Below are positions 47,699-59,745 of a stretch of 64,000 nt of DNA, piece after piece. Both the position numbers and the translations under genes were made by a program. Source of the stretch: Shewanella electrodiphila. Lineage in GTDB: Bacteria > Pseudomonadota > Gammaproteobacteria > Enterobacterales > Shewanellaceae. Location: assembly GCF_023283985.1 (NCBI RefSeq), contig NZ_JAKIKU010000004.1, positions 434,001 to 498,000 on the forward strand. The letters run 5' to 3'. Numbering within the stretch: the first letter of the stretch is position 1; every line of letters begins with the position of its first letter. Below the pieces are notes generated by a model that did no database searches, had not been told where the DNA came from, and saw only the letters and a program-made list of their open reading frames with translations.

Positions 47699-49897
47699 AT
47701 GCGTATTGCACTCGTTGCAGCCCTTGTGCTGTCTTCCGGGCTAGCCCATGCCGATGAAGGCCAATGGCAACCCTATCAAATGCCTTCTATCGCAGATAAA
47801 TTAGCACAACGTGGCATCGAAATTCCTGCAAAACAACTTGCAGATCTAACCCAATACCCAATGAATGCGGTTGTCGGCCTCGGCTATTGTACCGCCAGTT
47901 TCGTTTCGCCCCAAGGTCTAGTTGTTACCAATCATCATTGTGCCTACCGAGCAATACAATATAACAGTAAAACAGAACATAATTACTTGGCCGATGGCTT
48001 TCTTGCCAATACTAAAGCAGAAGAACCTTCAGCTGGTCCAAACGAGCGATTATACATTACTGAAGCCGTAACGGATGTCACTAAACAAGTAAATGCCGAT
48101 TTAAGTAATGAGCCGCTTGCGCGATACGAAGATATTCAATCAAACCGCAAAGCACTCATTAAAGAATGTGAAACCGATGAAAACTACCGCTGTTCGGTTA
48201 GTAGTTTCCATAACGGTTTAGAATATTACTTGATTAAGCAGTTAATCATTCGTGATGTACGCCTTGTTTACGCACCACCTGAAAGTGTTGGCGCATTTGG
48301 CGGCGACATCGATAACTACGAATACCCTCGCCACTCTGGTGACTTTACCTTCTTACGTGCTTACGTAGGTAAAGATGGCAAACCTGCCGGTTATGCTGAA
48401 GATAACGTACCGTTTGAGCCTAAGAGCTTTTTAAAAATTAATGCTGACGGCGTTAAAGCAGGTGACGGAGTCTTTGCTGCTGGTTACCCAGGTTCTACCA
48501 GTCGTTATCGCCTAACCAGTGAACTAGAGTTTGCCAGTGATTGGATGTATCCAACTTACGCCAAGCGCTATCAGCTACAAATCGACACCATTAATCAAAT
48601 GGCGGCAGATAATAATACTATCGCGATAAAATATGCTGGCAGCCTTGCGTCAATGGCTAACCGTATGAAGAAACTTAACGGCTTGTTAGATGGCTTTAAA
48701 GCCACTGATATTGTCGGCATCAAGCAAGATCGTGAGAATGATTTCTTAGCTTGGTTGAAAAAAGACACTCAAGCAAACCAGAACTTAATCACTGAATTAG
48801 AAGCGCTGCTTGCCAAGCAGCAAACTCAAGTTCAAACGGATTACTTTTTCAATAATGCGCAATCAAGTTCGTTATTGTCAGCAGCGAAAAAACTGTATCG
48901 TTTAGCGAAAGAAAAACAGCTCCCTGACGCAAAACGTGAACAAGGCTTTCAAGAGCGAGACATGAAAATGTTCGCCGCTAACTTAACACGCTTAGAACGC
49001 AGTTTTGATGTATCTGTTGATAAAACGCTATGGCTTCAAGATTTAAATGCATACATGGCACAAAGCCAGCGCGTGGCAATTTTAGATGATGCACTGAATA
49101 AAATCTCTGATGCAGAGGCACTATCAGCGAAGTTAGATGGCTACTACGCTTTAACAGGTCTTACTGATAAAGAGCAACGACTTGCTTGGATGGAACAAGA
49201 TGCACAAGCATTTGAAACCAGCTCTGATCCATTTATCCGTTTAGCTGTTGCACTGCACGACACCAATATGGCGCAAGAGAAAGCAGAAAACACATTAAAA
49301 GGTGAGTTGTCTACTGCACGCCCAGAATATATGGAAGCCATTATTGCTTACTACAAAGCCAATGATTGGCCTGTGTATCCAGATGCAAACCGAACCTTAC
49401 GTATCACATACGGCATGGTTGATGGTTACCAATCAAGAGATGCCCTTTACAAGCAGCCGTTTACACGCTTAGAAGGCATTGTAGGTAAGCACACTGGTGA
49501 AGCGCCTTATAACGCGCCGAAGAAGTTATTAGATGCAATCGCAACTAATGACTATGGCAGCCATACTGTTGCGTCTGTCTATCAAGATCCTCGCTCATGG
49601 ATTTGCAGCTTGTTCTCGTGTCTTGATAAACCAGAAGAGTTTAACTCAGTACCGGTTAACTTCTTATCAAGTGTTGATACTACTGGCGGCAACTCAGGTT
49701 CGCCGGTATTCAACGGTAAAGGTGAGTTAGTTGGTTTGAACTTTGATTCAACTTACGAAGCAATTACTAAAGATTGGTTCTTCAATCCAACCATTACCCG
49801 CGCAGTCCATGTCGACTTCCGCTATATCCTTTGGATGATGGATAAGGTTGATAACGCACACAACTTAATGGATGAGTTAGAGTTAGTCAGAGACTAA
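47699..49897 (+). CDS. S46-family dipeptidyl-peptidase, DPP11-like
   Basis: A 732-residue periplasmic serine exopeptidase (signal peptide 1-18, cleavage after AHA). It releases dipeptides from peptide N-termini and feeds peptide catabolism. The catalytic His is in VVTNHHCAY (79/80), the Asp in GGDIDNYEYPRHSGDF and the nucleophile Ser in GGNSGSPVFN. After it, LNFDST places Ser at the position that separates DPP7 (Gly) from DPP11 (Arg or Ser), so Asp/Glu preference at P1 is predicted. AAGGAAAG precedes the ATG. Divergent from dnaB. Confidence 0.93.
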   Translation: MRIALVAALVLSSGLAHADEGQWQPYQMPSIADKLAQRGIEIPAKQLADLTQYPMNAVVGLGYCTASFVSPQGLVVTNHHCAYRAIQYNSKTEHNYLADGFLANTKAEEPSAGPNERLYITEAVTDVTKQVNADLSNEPLARYEDIQSNRKALIKECETDENYRCSVSSFHNGLEYYLIKQLIIRDVRLVYAPPESVGAFGGDIDNYEYPRHSGDFTFLRAYVGKDGKPAGYAEDNVPFEPKSFLKINADGVKAGDGVFAAGYPGSTSRYRLTSELEFASDWMYPTYAKRYQLQIDTINQMAADNNTIAIKYAGSLASMANRMKKLNGLLDGFKATDIVGIKQDRENDFLAWLKKDTQANQNLITELEALLAKQQTQVQTDYFFNNAQSSSLLSAAKKLYRLAKEKQLPDAKREQGFQERDMKMFAANLTRLERSFDVSVDKTLWLQDLNAYMAQSQRVAILDDALNKISDAEALSAKLDGYYALTGLTDKEQRLAWMEQDAQAFETSSDPFIRLAVALHDTNMAQEKAENTLKGELSTARPEYMEAIIAYYKANDWPVYPDANRTLRITYGMVDGYQSRDALYKQPFTRLEGIVGKHTGEAPYNAPKKLLDAIATNDYGSHTVASVYQDPRSWICSLFSCLDKPEEFNSVPVNFLSSVDTTGGNSGSPVFNGKGELVGLNFDSTYEAITKDWFFNPTITRAVHVDFRYILWMMDKVDNAHNLMDELELVRD

Positions 49898-49915
49898 TTC
49901 TCTTGTTCATGAAAC

Positions 49916-49945
49916 AAAAGGCACTTTTATCAAAGTGCCTTTTTT
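49916..49945 (+). terminator. terminator of the S46 peptidase gene
   Basis: AAGGCACTTT-TATC-AAAGTGCCTT followed by T6, ~20 bp after the stop. Confidence 0.9.
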
Positions 49946-50084
49946 ATGCGTCTTTTTCATGAACTTTTTGCCTGAACTTTTTGCCAGAGTAAGTCTAGAT
50001 TACTTTCGTCAAAATTACTTTCATTGCATTATTTCAAGTCAAAGTATGCAGCCCATCTCATTGCAATTTACATATTCCAGGCAT

Positions 50085-50114
50085 AAAAAAACACCGCCAA
50101 TTGGCGGTGTTTTC
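50085..50114 (-). terminator. terminator of the rpsF-priB-rpsR-rplI operon
   Basis: ACACCGCC-AA/TT-GGCGGTGT, an 10-bp near-perfect palindrome with an A run at 50085-50090 that is a T tract on the minus strand. It lies 18 bp after rplI. Confidence 0.88.
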
Positions 50115-50131
50115 TTTAAAGCAAATTGCTA

Positions 50132-50584
50132 TTAGTCTTCTGCAACAACAGAAACTTTAACAACAGCTTTAACTTCAGTGTGAAGCTGAACTTCAACTTC
50201 GAAGTCACCTAAAGTGCGTAAAGCACCTAAAGGTAGACGTACTTCAGCTTTAGCAAGCTCAACGCCAGCAGCAGTAACTGCATCAGCGATGTCGCGAGTA
50301 CCAACTGAACCGAATAGTTTACCTTCGTCACCAGCTTTAGAAGCGATAACAACTGCTTCTAATGCAGCAAGCTTTTCAGCTCGTGCAGCACAAACACCTA
50401 ATTCAGCAGCTAATTTAGCTTCTAATTCAGCGCGACGTGCTTCGAAAACTTTAACGTTTTCGTCATTAGCAACAACAGCTTTGCCTTGTGGCAAAAGGAA
50501 GTTACGTGCGTAACCGGCTTTAACTGAAACTTGGTCACCTAGGTTTCCAAGGTTAGCGATTTTATCAAGCAGAATAACGTTCAT
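50132..50584 (-). CDS. rplI: 50S ribosomal protein L9
   Basis: A 150-residue L9, a 23S rRNA-binding protein that helps maintain reading frame. The N-terminal domain [19 protein letters not shown] and [14 protein letters not shown] is followed by the long connecting helix and the C-terminal domain. Last gene of the rpsF-priB-rpsR-rplI operon. Confidence 0.98.
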   Translation of the reverse strand: MNVILLDKIANLGNLGDQVSVKAGYARNFLLPQGKAVVANDENVKVFEARRAELEAKLAAELGVCAARAEKLAALEAVVIASKAGDEGKLFGSVGTRDIADAVTAAGVELAKAEVRLPLGALRTLGDFEVEVQLHTEVKAVVKVSVVAED

Positions 50585-50612
50585 TATCTAATTCCTCTGA
50601 TTAATACTGCGA

Positions 50613-50852
<240 letters not shown>

Positions 50853-51155
50853 CTAAGTTTTCAATTCGACATTTTCGGCGTGCATAACCAATTTATTTTG
50901 GCCATTTCGTCCTTGCTGCATAGAGATAAACCCTTCAACTTGGACCTGCACGCCTGCTTTTAATTCTTCTGTAACGCTATTAAAACGTTGTCCACTTAAT
51001 ATGACTTGGATGAGGCAATAAACGTTTCTCAACATCTGGCCTTCATACCGCTGCGCTTTGTGCTCTAACGTGATTACCTTATGTGGAATCCCGCTTGGGC
51101 TATCAAACCGCTTAGAACGAGTTATCGTTCCTGACAATACTAAGTGATTAACCAC
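50853..51155 (-). CDS. priB: primosomal replication protein N
   Basis: A 100-residue single-domain OB-fold protein that stabilises PriA on stalled forks and promotes DnaT/DnaB reloading. NHLVLSGTITRSKRFDSPSG and the SSB-like strands identify it. It lies between rpsF and rpsR, the standard location. Confidence 0.96.
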   Translation of the reverse strand: MVNHLVLSGTITRSKRFDSPSGIPHKVITLEHKAQRYEGQMLRNVYCLIQVILSGQRFNSVTEELKAGVQVQVEGFISMQQGRNGQNKLVMHAENVELKT

Positions 51156-51162
51156 AGATTAA

Positions 51163-51567
51163 TTATTCAGCAGATTCTTCAGCGCTTGCTTCAACTTCTT
51201 TTTCAGCAGCTGGTGCAGCAGTAGGAGCACGACGTGAATCACGCTCATCTTTTGCTTTAGCCATTGGAGAAGCTTCAGTAACAGCAGTTTTAGTGCGCAT
51301 TACCATGTTACGCAGAACAGCGTCATTGAAACGGAAAGCTGTTTCTAACTCTTCGATAGACTCTGCAGTTGCTTCTACGTTCATAAGAACATAGTGAGCT
51401 TTATGTAGGTCTTGAATTGGGTAAGCCAATTGACGACGACCCCAATCTTCTAGACGGCTGATAGTACCGTTAGCATCAGTAATTACACTGCTGTAACGCT
51501 CGATCATACCTGGGACTTGTTCACTTTGATCTGGGTGAACCATAAATACGATTTCATAATGACGCAT
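51163..51567 (-). CDS. rpsF: 30S ribosomal protein S6
   Basis: A 134-residue S6. [22 protein letters not shown] and the [10 protein letters not shown] strand are typical. The C-terminal tail is Ala/Glu-rich ([15 protein letters not shown]), the kind of tail glutamylated by RimK in E. coli. First gene of the operon, 95 nt downstream of its promoter. Confidence 0.98.
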   Translation of the reverse strand: MRHYEIVFMVHPDQSEQVPGMIERYSSVITDANGTISRLEDWGRRQLAYPIQDLHKAHYVLMNVEATAESIEELETAFRFNDAVLRNMVMRTKTAVTEASPMAKAKDERDSRRAPTAAPAAEKEVEASAEESAE

Positions 51568-51906
51568 TTATTGCTCCTTACGGTTAATTAGCCTCACGTG
51601 TGGCTCAGTCAGACCAAGTTGGAGGCAAGGAACGAAATTAAATGACTGATTTGAGCGCGACATAGTACATAAACACAACAGCAAACTCAAGTAATACTTT
51701 GCCATCAAGTCTATTCGTTTAGTCTCTACTAAAAGTGAGACTGTCATTTAACTTAACAACACATAAATACGATATAAAAATGAATAACTTAACCCTTCAA
51801 GACAGTGTTTAAGTAACGGATTGCTTTGCAGCCTACACGAATACAGGTATTATGACGCTTCATCCGTATTCCAGGCGTTCCTCATAACAACCCATAGATA
51901 AGCGTA
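51568..51906. other. divergent control region, rpsF operon and DUF481 gene
   Basis: 339 bp without a gene. It holds the rpsF promoter (51662-51690) and its ~90-nt leader, with a short GCC/GGC hairpin and an ACCG segment shortly before the ATG that may be the S6:S18 autoregulatory site (unproven). The promoter of the DUF481 gene should lie in the last ~100 bp, but I assign no exact boxes. Confidence 0.5.
51662..51690 (-). promoter_or_regulatory. promoter of the rpsF operon
   Basis: Minus strand: TTGAGT (51690-51685), 17 bp, TACTAT (51667-51662), then GTCGCGC, a GC-rich discriminator typical of growth-rate-controlled promoters. Confidence 0.65.
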
Positions 51907-52650
51907 ATGAATAAAGTCATCATTTTTACTTCTACTTTGCTCGCCTCATCTTCTGCATGGGCATTAGTACCACCAGATTACAAAGAGCCACCAAGTGACT
52001 TTAACGCTGAAATTGAAGCGGGAATGCAACTAAACACCGGTAACAACCAGTCGCAAAACTTCAATGGCCGTACTTACTTAAATTACGACACTGAAAAAGC
52101 CCGACAAGAATTAACCTTAAAAGCCTATTATGCAGCTGATGATGAATCGACGACAGCTGAAAAATATGATCTTTACGCGCAATCTAGTTATAAACTGGAT
52201 AGCGGTTATGTATTCGGACGCGGGGAATTCACTTGGGATGATTTTGGTAGTTATACCAAACTGTCAACGATATCTGCTGGTTACGGTTTCGATATTATTT
52301 CCAATTACCAAACCAAACTCAGTTTAGAAGTGGGTCCTGGTTATCGTTATGATTTGCCTAAAGCCACCGATTCCGATTTAAATCCAGAAGCCAACCAAGA
52401 CATCATTTTACGTACTGCAGCAAAGTATTCGGTCAAGCTACAGGAATATACCAGTTTAAATGCCGATCTCACCTCAGAAGTCGGTGAAGACAACAATACC
52501 CTGACTTTAGATTTAAGTTATAAAAATACCTTTTTACAGGATTGGGCATTTAAAATTGGCGTTAATGTTAAGTACACCGCCGTTGTTCCTGAAGACAGTT
52601 TTAAAACCGATACCATTACCACGTTTAACCTGCTTTATACTTTCCAGTAG
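51907..52650 (+). CDS. DUF481 outer-membrane protein (YdiY-like)
   Basis: A 247-residue protein with a signal peptide (cleavage after AWA) and regular beta strands of a small barrel (GYGFDIISNYQTKLSLEVGPGYRYD, DLSYKNTFLQDWAFKIGVN in pieces), of the DUF481 salt-induced outer-membrane family. Function is unknown. It ends ...LLYTFQ rather than in an aromatic. Monocistronic, with a clear terminator. Confidence 0.9.
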   Translation: MNKVIIFTSTLLASSSAWALVPPDYKEPPSDFNAEIEAGMQLNTGNNQSQNFNGRTYLNYDTEKARQELTLKAYYAADDESTTAEKYDLYAQSSYKLDSGYVFGRGEFTWDDFGSYTKLSTISAGYGFDIISNYQTKLSLEVGPGYRYDLPKATDSDLNPEANQDIILRTAAKYSVKLQEYTSLNADLTSEVGEDNNTLTLDLSYKNTFLQDWAFKIGVNVKYTAVVPEDSFKTDTITTFNLLYTFQ

Positions 52651-52670
52651 CATTCAAATTCAAAGCAAAT

Positions 52671-52695
52671 AAAAACGGGCATAAGCCCGTTTTTT
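52671..52695. terminator. terminator between the DUF481 gene and rlmB
   Basis: AAAAACGGGC-ATAA-GCCCGTTTTTT, serving the DUF481 gene (plus) and rlmB (minus). Confidence 0.9.
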
Positions 52696-52721
52696 AATGC
52701 TGATAATTTATCTTAGCAAGA

Positions 52722-53462
52722 TTAGCCTTTACGCTGGCGCACCGCTTCAAATAAACAAATACCCGTTGCAACAGATACATTTAAACTTGAAACACTACCC
52801 GCCATTGGGATAGATACGATTGAATCACAGCTTTCACGTGTTAGGCGACGCAAACCTTTATCTTCAGCGCCCATTGCGATAGCAAGTGGACCTTTTAAGT
52901 CGGCTTGGTACAATTCACAATCTGCTTCACCTGCAGCACCAATAATCCACACACCTTTTTGCTGAATATGGCGCATAGTGCGGGCAAGGTTAGTCACTTG
53001 AAACAAAGGAACAGTTTCAGCTGCGCCACATGCCACTTTACTCACGGTTGCAGTCAAACCAACTGAATTATCCTTTGGTACAATAATACCTTGAACCCCT
53101 GCAGCATCCGCATTTCGCAAACATGCACCAAGGTTATGAGGGTCGGTAACACCATCAAGAATAAGTAGAAATGGCTGCTCTGTTTTTTCAAGCAAGGCAT
53201 CTAAATCATTTTCAGTGAGTATTTTGGCTGGTTTCACTCGTGCGACAATACCTTGATGTTGGCTACTTGCTGATTTGTCGTCAAGTACCTTACGTCCAGA
53301 GCGCTGCACAGAAACACCATATTGGTTTGCAGTGTTAATTAATGGCAGTACACGTTCATCTTCGCGTCCCTGTACTACCCATAATTCAATCACACGCTCT
53401 GGTGCATTTCGTAGCAAAGCTTCAACAGCATGTATGCCAAAAATGATATCTTGTTTTTTCAT
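52722..53462 (-). CDS. rlmB: 23S rRNA (guanosine-2'-O-)-methyltransferase RlmB
   Basis: A 246-residue SPOUT methyltransferase that 2'-O-methylates G2251 in the P-loop of 23S rRNA. The N-terminal substrate-binding part ([17 protein letters not shown]) and the trefoil-knot motifs ([49 protein letters not shown]) are all present. It lies 4 bp after rnr, as in E. coli. Confidence 0.97.
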   Translation of the reverse strand: MKKQDIIFGIHAVEALLRNAPERVIELWVVQGREDERVLPLINTANQYGVSVQRSGRKVLDDKSASSQHQGIVARVKPAKILTENDLDALLEKTEQPFLLILDGVTDPHNLGACLRNADAAGVQGIIVPKDNSVGLTATVSKVACGAAETVPLFQVTNLARTMRHIQQKGVWIIGAAGEADCELYQADLKGPLAIAMGAEDKGLRRLTRESCDSIVSIPMAGSVSSLNVSVATGICLFEAVRQRKG

Positions 53463-53466
53463 TTAC

Positions 53467-55947
53467 TTATTTTCTCTTACGCTTTGCTTTAGATGGTTTT
53501 TTTGCAGCTGTTGTAGCTGAACTGTTTACTGGTTTTTTAGATGATTTTCCTGCACTTTTTTTCTTAGCGCTAGATTTAGAACGTGGCTTTTTAGTACTTG
53601 GACTACGTTTTGCCCCACTTTTCTCATCTTTAGCATCAGAACTATCTTTACCCGCTCCTGACTTGCTTGAACCAGATTTTCCAGCCCCCGCTTTAGCGCC
53701 TTCAAGGTTAGCGCGTTCACGTGCTGTTAACGGTTTACGATTAGCTTTTTTACGGCTTTTCCCATGATCGCCAAGCATGATAAGGTCTATTTGACGATCA
53801 TCCAAGTTAACTGCGGCCACTTTTACATTCACTTCATCGCCCACTTGATATACGTTCTTGGTGTTTTCACCAATCAAACGTTGACGCATTGGATCAAATT
53901 GGTAGTAATCACTGACTAAACTTGAAATATGCACCAAGCCATCGATGTAGAGATCTTTCAGCCTCACAAATAAACCAAAGCTTGTTACCGATGCGATAAC
54001 GGCTTCAAAATCATCACCAACATGATCTTGCATGTATTCGCATTTAAGCCAATCAGCTACATCACGCGTCGCTTCATCTGCACGGCGTTCAGTCGTTGAA
54101 CATTCTTCGCCTAACTTATCCAACTCTTCAAGGTCATAATGATAACCCCCTTCAGGAGTCCATTTATCCTTAACATTGCCATCTTGTGCAGCTAATAAAT
54201 AGCGGATCACACGGTGCAACACCAGATCTGGATAGCGTCGAATTGGCGAAGTGAAATGCGAGTATTCGGTTAATGCTAACCCAAAGTGACCATCATCATC
54301 AGGGCTATATACCGCTTGGCGCATTGAACGCAGTAACATGATCTGAATCAGTTCCGCATCCGGTCTACCAGCAATTTTCAGCATCACATCTTGATAATCA
54401 GATGGTGTAGGTTCATCACCACCATTCATTGATAATCCGCGTTCAGCTAAAAACTCTTTAAAGTTTGCTAGCTTAGTTTCAGATGGCGCTTCATGCACAC
54501 GATATAGCACTTCACCTTTATGTTTCTTCACAAACTTAGCAGAAGCGACGTTTGCGAGGATCATGCACTCTTCAATAATCTTATGAGCTTGATTACGTCC
54601 ACGGGGCACAATCGCTTCAATCTTACGTTGTTCATTAAAGATGAACTGGGTTTCAACGGTTTCAAATGCAATTGCACCGCGTTCAGCTCTACGCTCGTTC
54701 AAAGTTAAATACAGAGACTGTAAACATTGAAGATGCGGGAATAGTGCTTCATGCTCAGGCGCGATTTCGCCGCCTTCGAGCATTGCTGCGACTTGGGTAT
54801 AAGTAAATCTTGCATGTGAATGCATCACTGCAGGATAAAACTTATAGCCAGATAACTTACCCGCCGCTGAAATTGTCATTTCTGCGACCATACATAAACG
54901 GTCAACATGCGGATTAAGCGAACATAAGCCGTTGGAAATTTTCTCTGGCAGCATTGGAATAACTTGCGATGGGAAGTACACCGAGTTACCACGGGCACGC
55001 GCCTCTTCATCTAATGCAGAATCAGTACGCACATAATGACTCACATCAGCAATCGCTACCCATAAACGCCAGCCACCGCTAGGTTTTGTCTCAGCATAAA
55101 CTGCATCATCAAAATCACGGGCATCTTCACCATCAATCGTCACTAAAGGTAAGTGACGTAAATCGACTCGACCTTGCTTATCAGACTCTGGCACTTCATC
55201 AGGAATGCGCTTGAGCTTTTTCTCAATCACTGATGACCATTTATGGGGTAAATCATAATTGCGCAGTGCAATTTCAATTTCCATACCGGGGGCCATCGTT
55301 TTACCAAGTACTTCTGTGACTTTCGCAGCGGCTTTAACAAAGCGGCCAGGTCTGCGAGTTAACTCAACTACAACCACGTCGCCTGCGCGAGCGCCATTGC
55401 TGTCTTCTTTAGCAATTAAGATTTCTTGGGTAATACGTCTATCATCAGCAATAACAAATGCCATGCCAGCATCAACGTGATAGCGACCTACTAATGGTGC
55501 TGCCCGTTGCTGAACTAGACGTACAATACGTGCTTCACGACGTCCACGACGATCTGAGCCCGCTTTTTGTGCTAGGACTTTATCGCCATGAAAATACATC
55601 TGCATATCGCGGTTATTAATAAATAAGTCATCTCCGCCTTCATCAGATTTAAAAAATCCAAATCCATCTCGGTGACCAATCACGCTGCCTGAAAGTAAAT
55701 CCATCTTTTCAGGTAAACCATAGCTATGTCCGCGGGTGTAAACCAGTTGTCCATCACGCTCCATTGCACGCAAACGTCTTCTTAACGCTTCAAGATGATC
55801 TTCATCGACCATGTTTAATGCTGCGGCAATGTGCTCTCTAGTCACAGGTGATTTCTGGGCGCGTAAATACTCTAAGATGTATTCACGGCTAGGGATTGGG
55901 TTTTCGTACTTGTCTTGCTCTCTCTCAAAATGAGGATCGTTGATCAT
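53467..55947 (-). CDS. rnr: ribonuclease R
   Basis: An 826-residue RNase R, a 3'-5' exonuclease that digests structured RNA and is important in the cold and in tmRNA turnover. In order: helix-turn-helix, cold-shock domains, the RNB catalytic domain ([19 protein letters not shown] with the metal aspartates), an S1 domain ([21 protein letters not shown]) and a ~85-residue Lys/Ser/Ala-rich tail. The tail is low-complexity, as in other RNase R. Cotranscribed with rlmB. Confidence 0.97.
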   Translation of the reverse strand: MINDPHFEREQDKYENPIPSREYILEYLRAQKSPVTREHIAAALNMVDEDHLEALRRRLRAMERDGQLVYTRGHSYGLPEKMDLLSGSVIGHRDGFGFFKSDEGGDDLFINNRDMQMYFHGDKVLAQKAGSDRRGRREARIVRLVQQRAAPLVGRYHVDAGMAFVIADDRRITQEILIAKEDSNGARAGDVVVVELTRRPGRFVKAAAKVTEVLGKTMAPGMEIEIALRNYDLPHKWSSVIEKKLKRIPDEVPESDKQGRVDLRHLPLVTIDGEDARDFDDAVYAETKPSGGWRLWVAIADVSHYVRTDSALDEEARARGNSVYFPSQVIPMLPEKISNGLCSLNPHVDRLCMVAEMTISAAGKLSGYKFYPAVMHSHARFTYTQVAAMLEGGEIAPEHEALFPHLQCLQSLYLTLNERRAERGAIAFETVETQFIFNEQRKIEAIVPRGRNQAHKIIEECMILANVASAKFVKKHKGEVLYRVHEAPSETKLANFKEFLAERGLSMNGGDEPTPSDYQDVMLKIAGRPDAELIQIMLLRSMRQAVYSPDDDGHFGLALTEYSHFTSPIRRYPDLVLHRVIRYLLAAQDGNVKDKWTPEGGYHYDLEELDKLGEECSTTERRADEATRDVADWLKCEYMQDHVGDDFEAVIASVTSFGLFVRLKDLYIDGLVHISSLVSDYYQFDPMRQRLIGENTKNVYQVGDEVNVKVAAVNLDDRQIDLIMLGDHGKSRKKANRKPLTARERANLEGAKAGAGKSGSSKSGAGKDSSDAKDEKSGAKRSPSTKKPRSKSSAKKKSAGKSSKKPVNSSATTAAKKPSKAKRKRK

Positions 55948-55989
55948 TCAATTTCCAAATAATTTACTCCAATGTTGGAGTATTAGCGT

Positions 55990-56601
55990 TTAGTGCAGCT
56001 GCGGCTGCTGTGCTCGCGCGACTATACTCGCGGGCATCTTAGCGGCTAATGTCTGCAATAATGAAGACGCTTTTTTCTGTGTCGCTTCATCATTAAATAC
56101 GCTGTTATATAACCAATGGTAACCTAACTTGTAATCTACAGGGCTACCATAACCTTCGCCAAAAAGGCGAACTAACATTAATCGTGCTGGCACATCGCCA
56201 TTCGCAGCAGCAGGCATCACATACTGCACTGCACGATTTTTATCTTTGACTACCATTTTACCGTGATAGTAATACTCGGCCAGTTTTAGCATCGCCTCTG
56301 CGCTACCTTGCTCTGCAGCAATTTGTAATTGTTTCATGCCTCTGGATGCATGCTGCGGCACACAAACACCATGATTAAGCATCTCACCCCATAAGAATTG
56401 ATACATGGGCTGCTTTAGCACTTCGGCTCTCGCTTCGATGTCTTGTACTAGCTGGCAATCATCGGCTTTAACTTGCTGTAAATATTGATTCGTTCGGATC
56501 AATTTAAGTAATTGCTCATCATTATAAATATCCACTGAAGCCATTTCGGCAACGGTAATATATGGAATAAAACACAACAACAATAAACTTAAACGCAGCA
56601 T
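55990..56601 (-). CDS. motX: sodium-type flagellar motor protein MotX
   Basis: A 203-residue exported protein (signal peptide LRLSLLLLCFIPYITVA) with Sel1-type repeats (GMKQLQIAAEQGSAEAMLKLAEYYYHG and the next repeat). It has the MotX-specific parts IYNDEQLLKLIRTNQYLQQVKADDCQLV and GEGYGSPVDYKLGYHWLYNSV. MotX joins MotY in the T ring of the Na+-driven polar flagellum and anchors the PomAB stator. ATG at 56601 has GAGA upstream; GTG at 56619 is an alternative. The link to sodium-driven motility is from the family; no other flagellar gene is in the window. Confidence 0.92.
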   Translation of the reverse strand: MLRLSLLLLCFIPYITVAEMASVDIYNDEQLLKLIRTNQYLQQVKADDCQLVQDIEARAEVLKQPMYQFLWGEMLNHGVCVPQHASRGMKQLQIAAEQGSAEAMLKLAEYYYHGKMVVKDKNRAVQYVMPAAANGDVPARLMLVRLFGEGYGSPVDYKLGYHWLYNSVFNDEATQKKASSLLQTLAAKMPASIVARAQQPQLH

Positions 56602-56810
56602 AACGATTCTCAATGACACTTTAGTTACTCAATGCATCGGCATTATAGCTCAATTCTTGAGTATTAACTGCACAAACCGCAATTATTCAACACAATAGAA
56701 AACTGAATCGCTTGTATTAGATAGGAGAAAATGACGAAGGTAACTGGAGGATAACAGTGAATGTTCGATGTAAATTTTCAATCAATAAAACTAGGTCAAC
56801 TACACAATAA

Positions 56811-56833
56811 AAAGGCCGCTAATTAGCGGCCTT
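56811..56833 (-). terminator. terminator of purA
   Basis: AAGGCCGCT-AATT-AGCGGCCTT, then a T tract on the minus strand (AATAAAAA on the plus). It lies 8 bp after the purA stop. Confidence 0.88.
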
Positions 56834-56840
56834 CAATGTG

Positions 56841-58395
<1,555 letters not shown>

Positions 58396-58504
58396 TCATC
58401 CCACAATTTATTATTAACTCAACAACAGAACAGTGGCAACATCAAACAAATGAAACACCATTATCATTTTGTATCATAGCTGTATTTGATAAAAAAAAGG
58501 CAAT

Positions 58505-58533
58505 AAAAAACCCAGCATATAGCTGGGCTTTTT
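58505..58533 (-). terminator. terminator of the rplM-rpsI operon
   Basis: CCCAGC-ATATA-GCTGGG with A6 on the left (T tract on minus), ~15 bp after rpsI. Confidence 0.88.
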
Positions 58534-58549
58534 GAATTCCAAAAACGAA

Positions 58550-58942
58550 TTAACGTTTTGAGAATTGTGGCTTACGACGTGCTTTACGTAGACCAACTTT
58601 CTTACGCTCAACTTTACGAGCATCACGGGTAACGAAACCAGCGCCGCGTAAAGAAGGACGTAGAGCTTCGTCTAACTGAAGCAATGCACGAGTAATACCG
58701 TGACGAATTGCACCTGCTTGGCCAGTGGTTCCACCGCCTTTAACAGTTACATAGATGTCAAGTTTATCTGTCATTTCAACTAGCTCAAGTGGTTGACGAA
58801 CAACCATACGAGCAGTTTCACGACCAAAATATACATCTAGTGGACGTTGGTTAACAACGATTTGGCCACTACCTGCTTTAGCGAATACGCGAGCAGTTGA
58901 TGTTTTACGACGGCCAGTGCCGTAGTACTGAGTTGCAGACAT
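58550..58942 (-). CDS. rpsI: 30S ribosomal protein S9
   Basis: A 130-residue S9, whose C-terminal tail reaches the P-site t[18 protein letters not shown] at the start and the basic end [16 protein letters not shown] are conserved. It lies 15 bp after rplM. Confidence 0.99.
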   Translation of the reverse strand: MSATQYYGTGRRKTSTARVFAKAGSGQIVVNQRPLDVYFGRETARMVVRQPLELVEMTDKLDIYVTVKGGGTTGQAGAIRHGITRALLQLDEALRPSLRGAGFVTRDARKVERKKVGLRKARRKPQFSKR

Positions 58943-58957
58943 TAGCTTACTCCCGGA

Positions 58958-59389
58958 TTAGATATCAAGAACTTGTGGTTGTTGTGCAGCGTGGTTATGT
59001 TCAGCGCCAGAGTAAACTTTAAGTTTACGGAACATAGCGCGGCCCAAAGGACCTTTTGGTAACATACCCTTAACTGCTTTCTCGATAATCATCTCAGGCT
59101 TATGATCTTGCAGCTTTTCAAAAGTAATCTGCTTGATACCACCGATGAAACCTGAATGTGAGTAGTAAACTTTGCCTTTAGCTTTGTTACCAGTCACTGT
59201 AACTTTCTCAGCGTTAATAACGATGATGTAGTCACCAGTGTCAACATGAGGAGTATACTCTGGCTTATGCTTACCGCGTAAACGAGTAGCAATTTCAGTA
59301 GCGATACGACCTAAAGTTTTACCTTCAGCATCAACGACGAACCAGTCACGTGTGACTGTTTCTGGTGTAGCAGTAAATGTAGTCTTCAT
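58958..59389 (-). CDS. rplM: 50S ribosomal protein L13
   Basis: A 143-residue L13, an early assembly protein of the large subunit. [20 protein letters not shown] and [18 protein letters not shown], ending [10 protein letters not shown], match E. coli closely. ATG at 59389 gives the family N-terminus [10 protein letters not shown]; the longer in-frame start at 59404 is rejected. Confidence 0.98.
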   Translation of the reverse strand: MKTTFTATPETVTRDWFVVDAEGKTLGRIATEIATRLRGKHKPEYTPHVDTGDYIIVINAEKVTVTGNKAKGKVYYSHSGFIGGIKQITFEKLQDHKPEMIIEKAVKGMLPKGPLGRAMFRKLKVYSGAEHNHAAQQPQVLDI

Positions 59390-59404
59390 TTTACAAAAAC
59401 CCAA

Positions 59405-59745
59405 TGATTAAAATTCTGTCTCAATGCTGACTGCACATGCAATCAACACAATGACCATTTCAAAGCCCCTTCGAGCTGAAATTGGTTTAAATCTTCCACC
59501 CAAATTCGGTGGAGTAACGAGGGCAGGTGGCGGATTATAGACAAACTTGAGTTAAAAATCATCTAATTTTTTCATAATTATAAAAAAATCACCTATGAAG
59601 GTGATTTCTGGATTTTATGCTGAATATTCACTATCCCATCGACATGAGTTGTTCAATAAACACTCAACCCTATCAACTCAAATATAGCTAGCGAATAAGT
59701 TACCTATATAAGTAAACCTAAACAGCAATTTGATATATGCCCTAT
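59405..59745 (-). other. rplM upstream region: promoter, leader hairpin
   Basis: 341 bp without a gene. A perfect -10 TATAAT on the minus strand lies at 59539-59534, with only a weak -35. The leader then has a 6-bp hairpin (TCCACC/GGTGGA, 59495-59513) that may take part in L13 autoregulation (inference). The part beyond 59570 holds nothing I can name apart from a short GGTGATTT pair near 59600. Confidence 0.5.

Noticed and set aside
50085..50200. Possible extra small gene between the S46 terminator and rplI
   Set aside because: The 66-codon plus frame at 49935-50135 runs through two terminators and has a composition unlike a protein gene.
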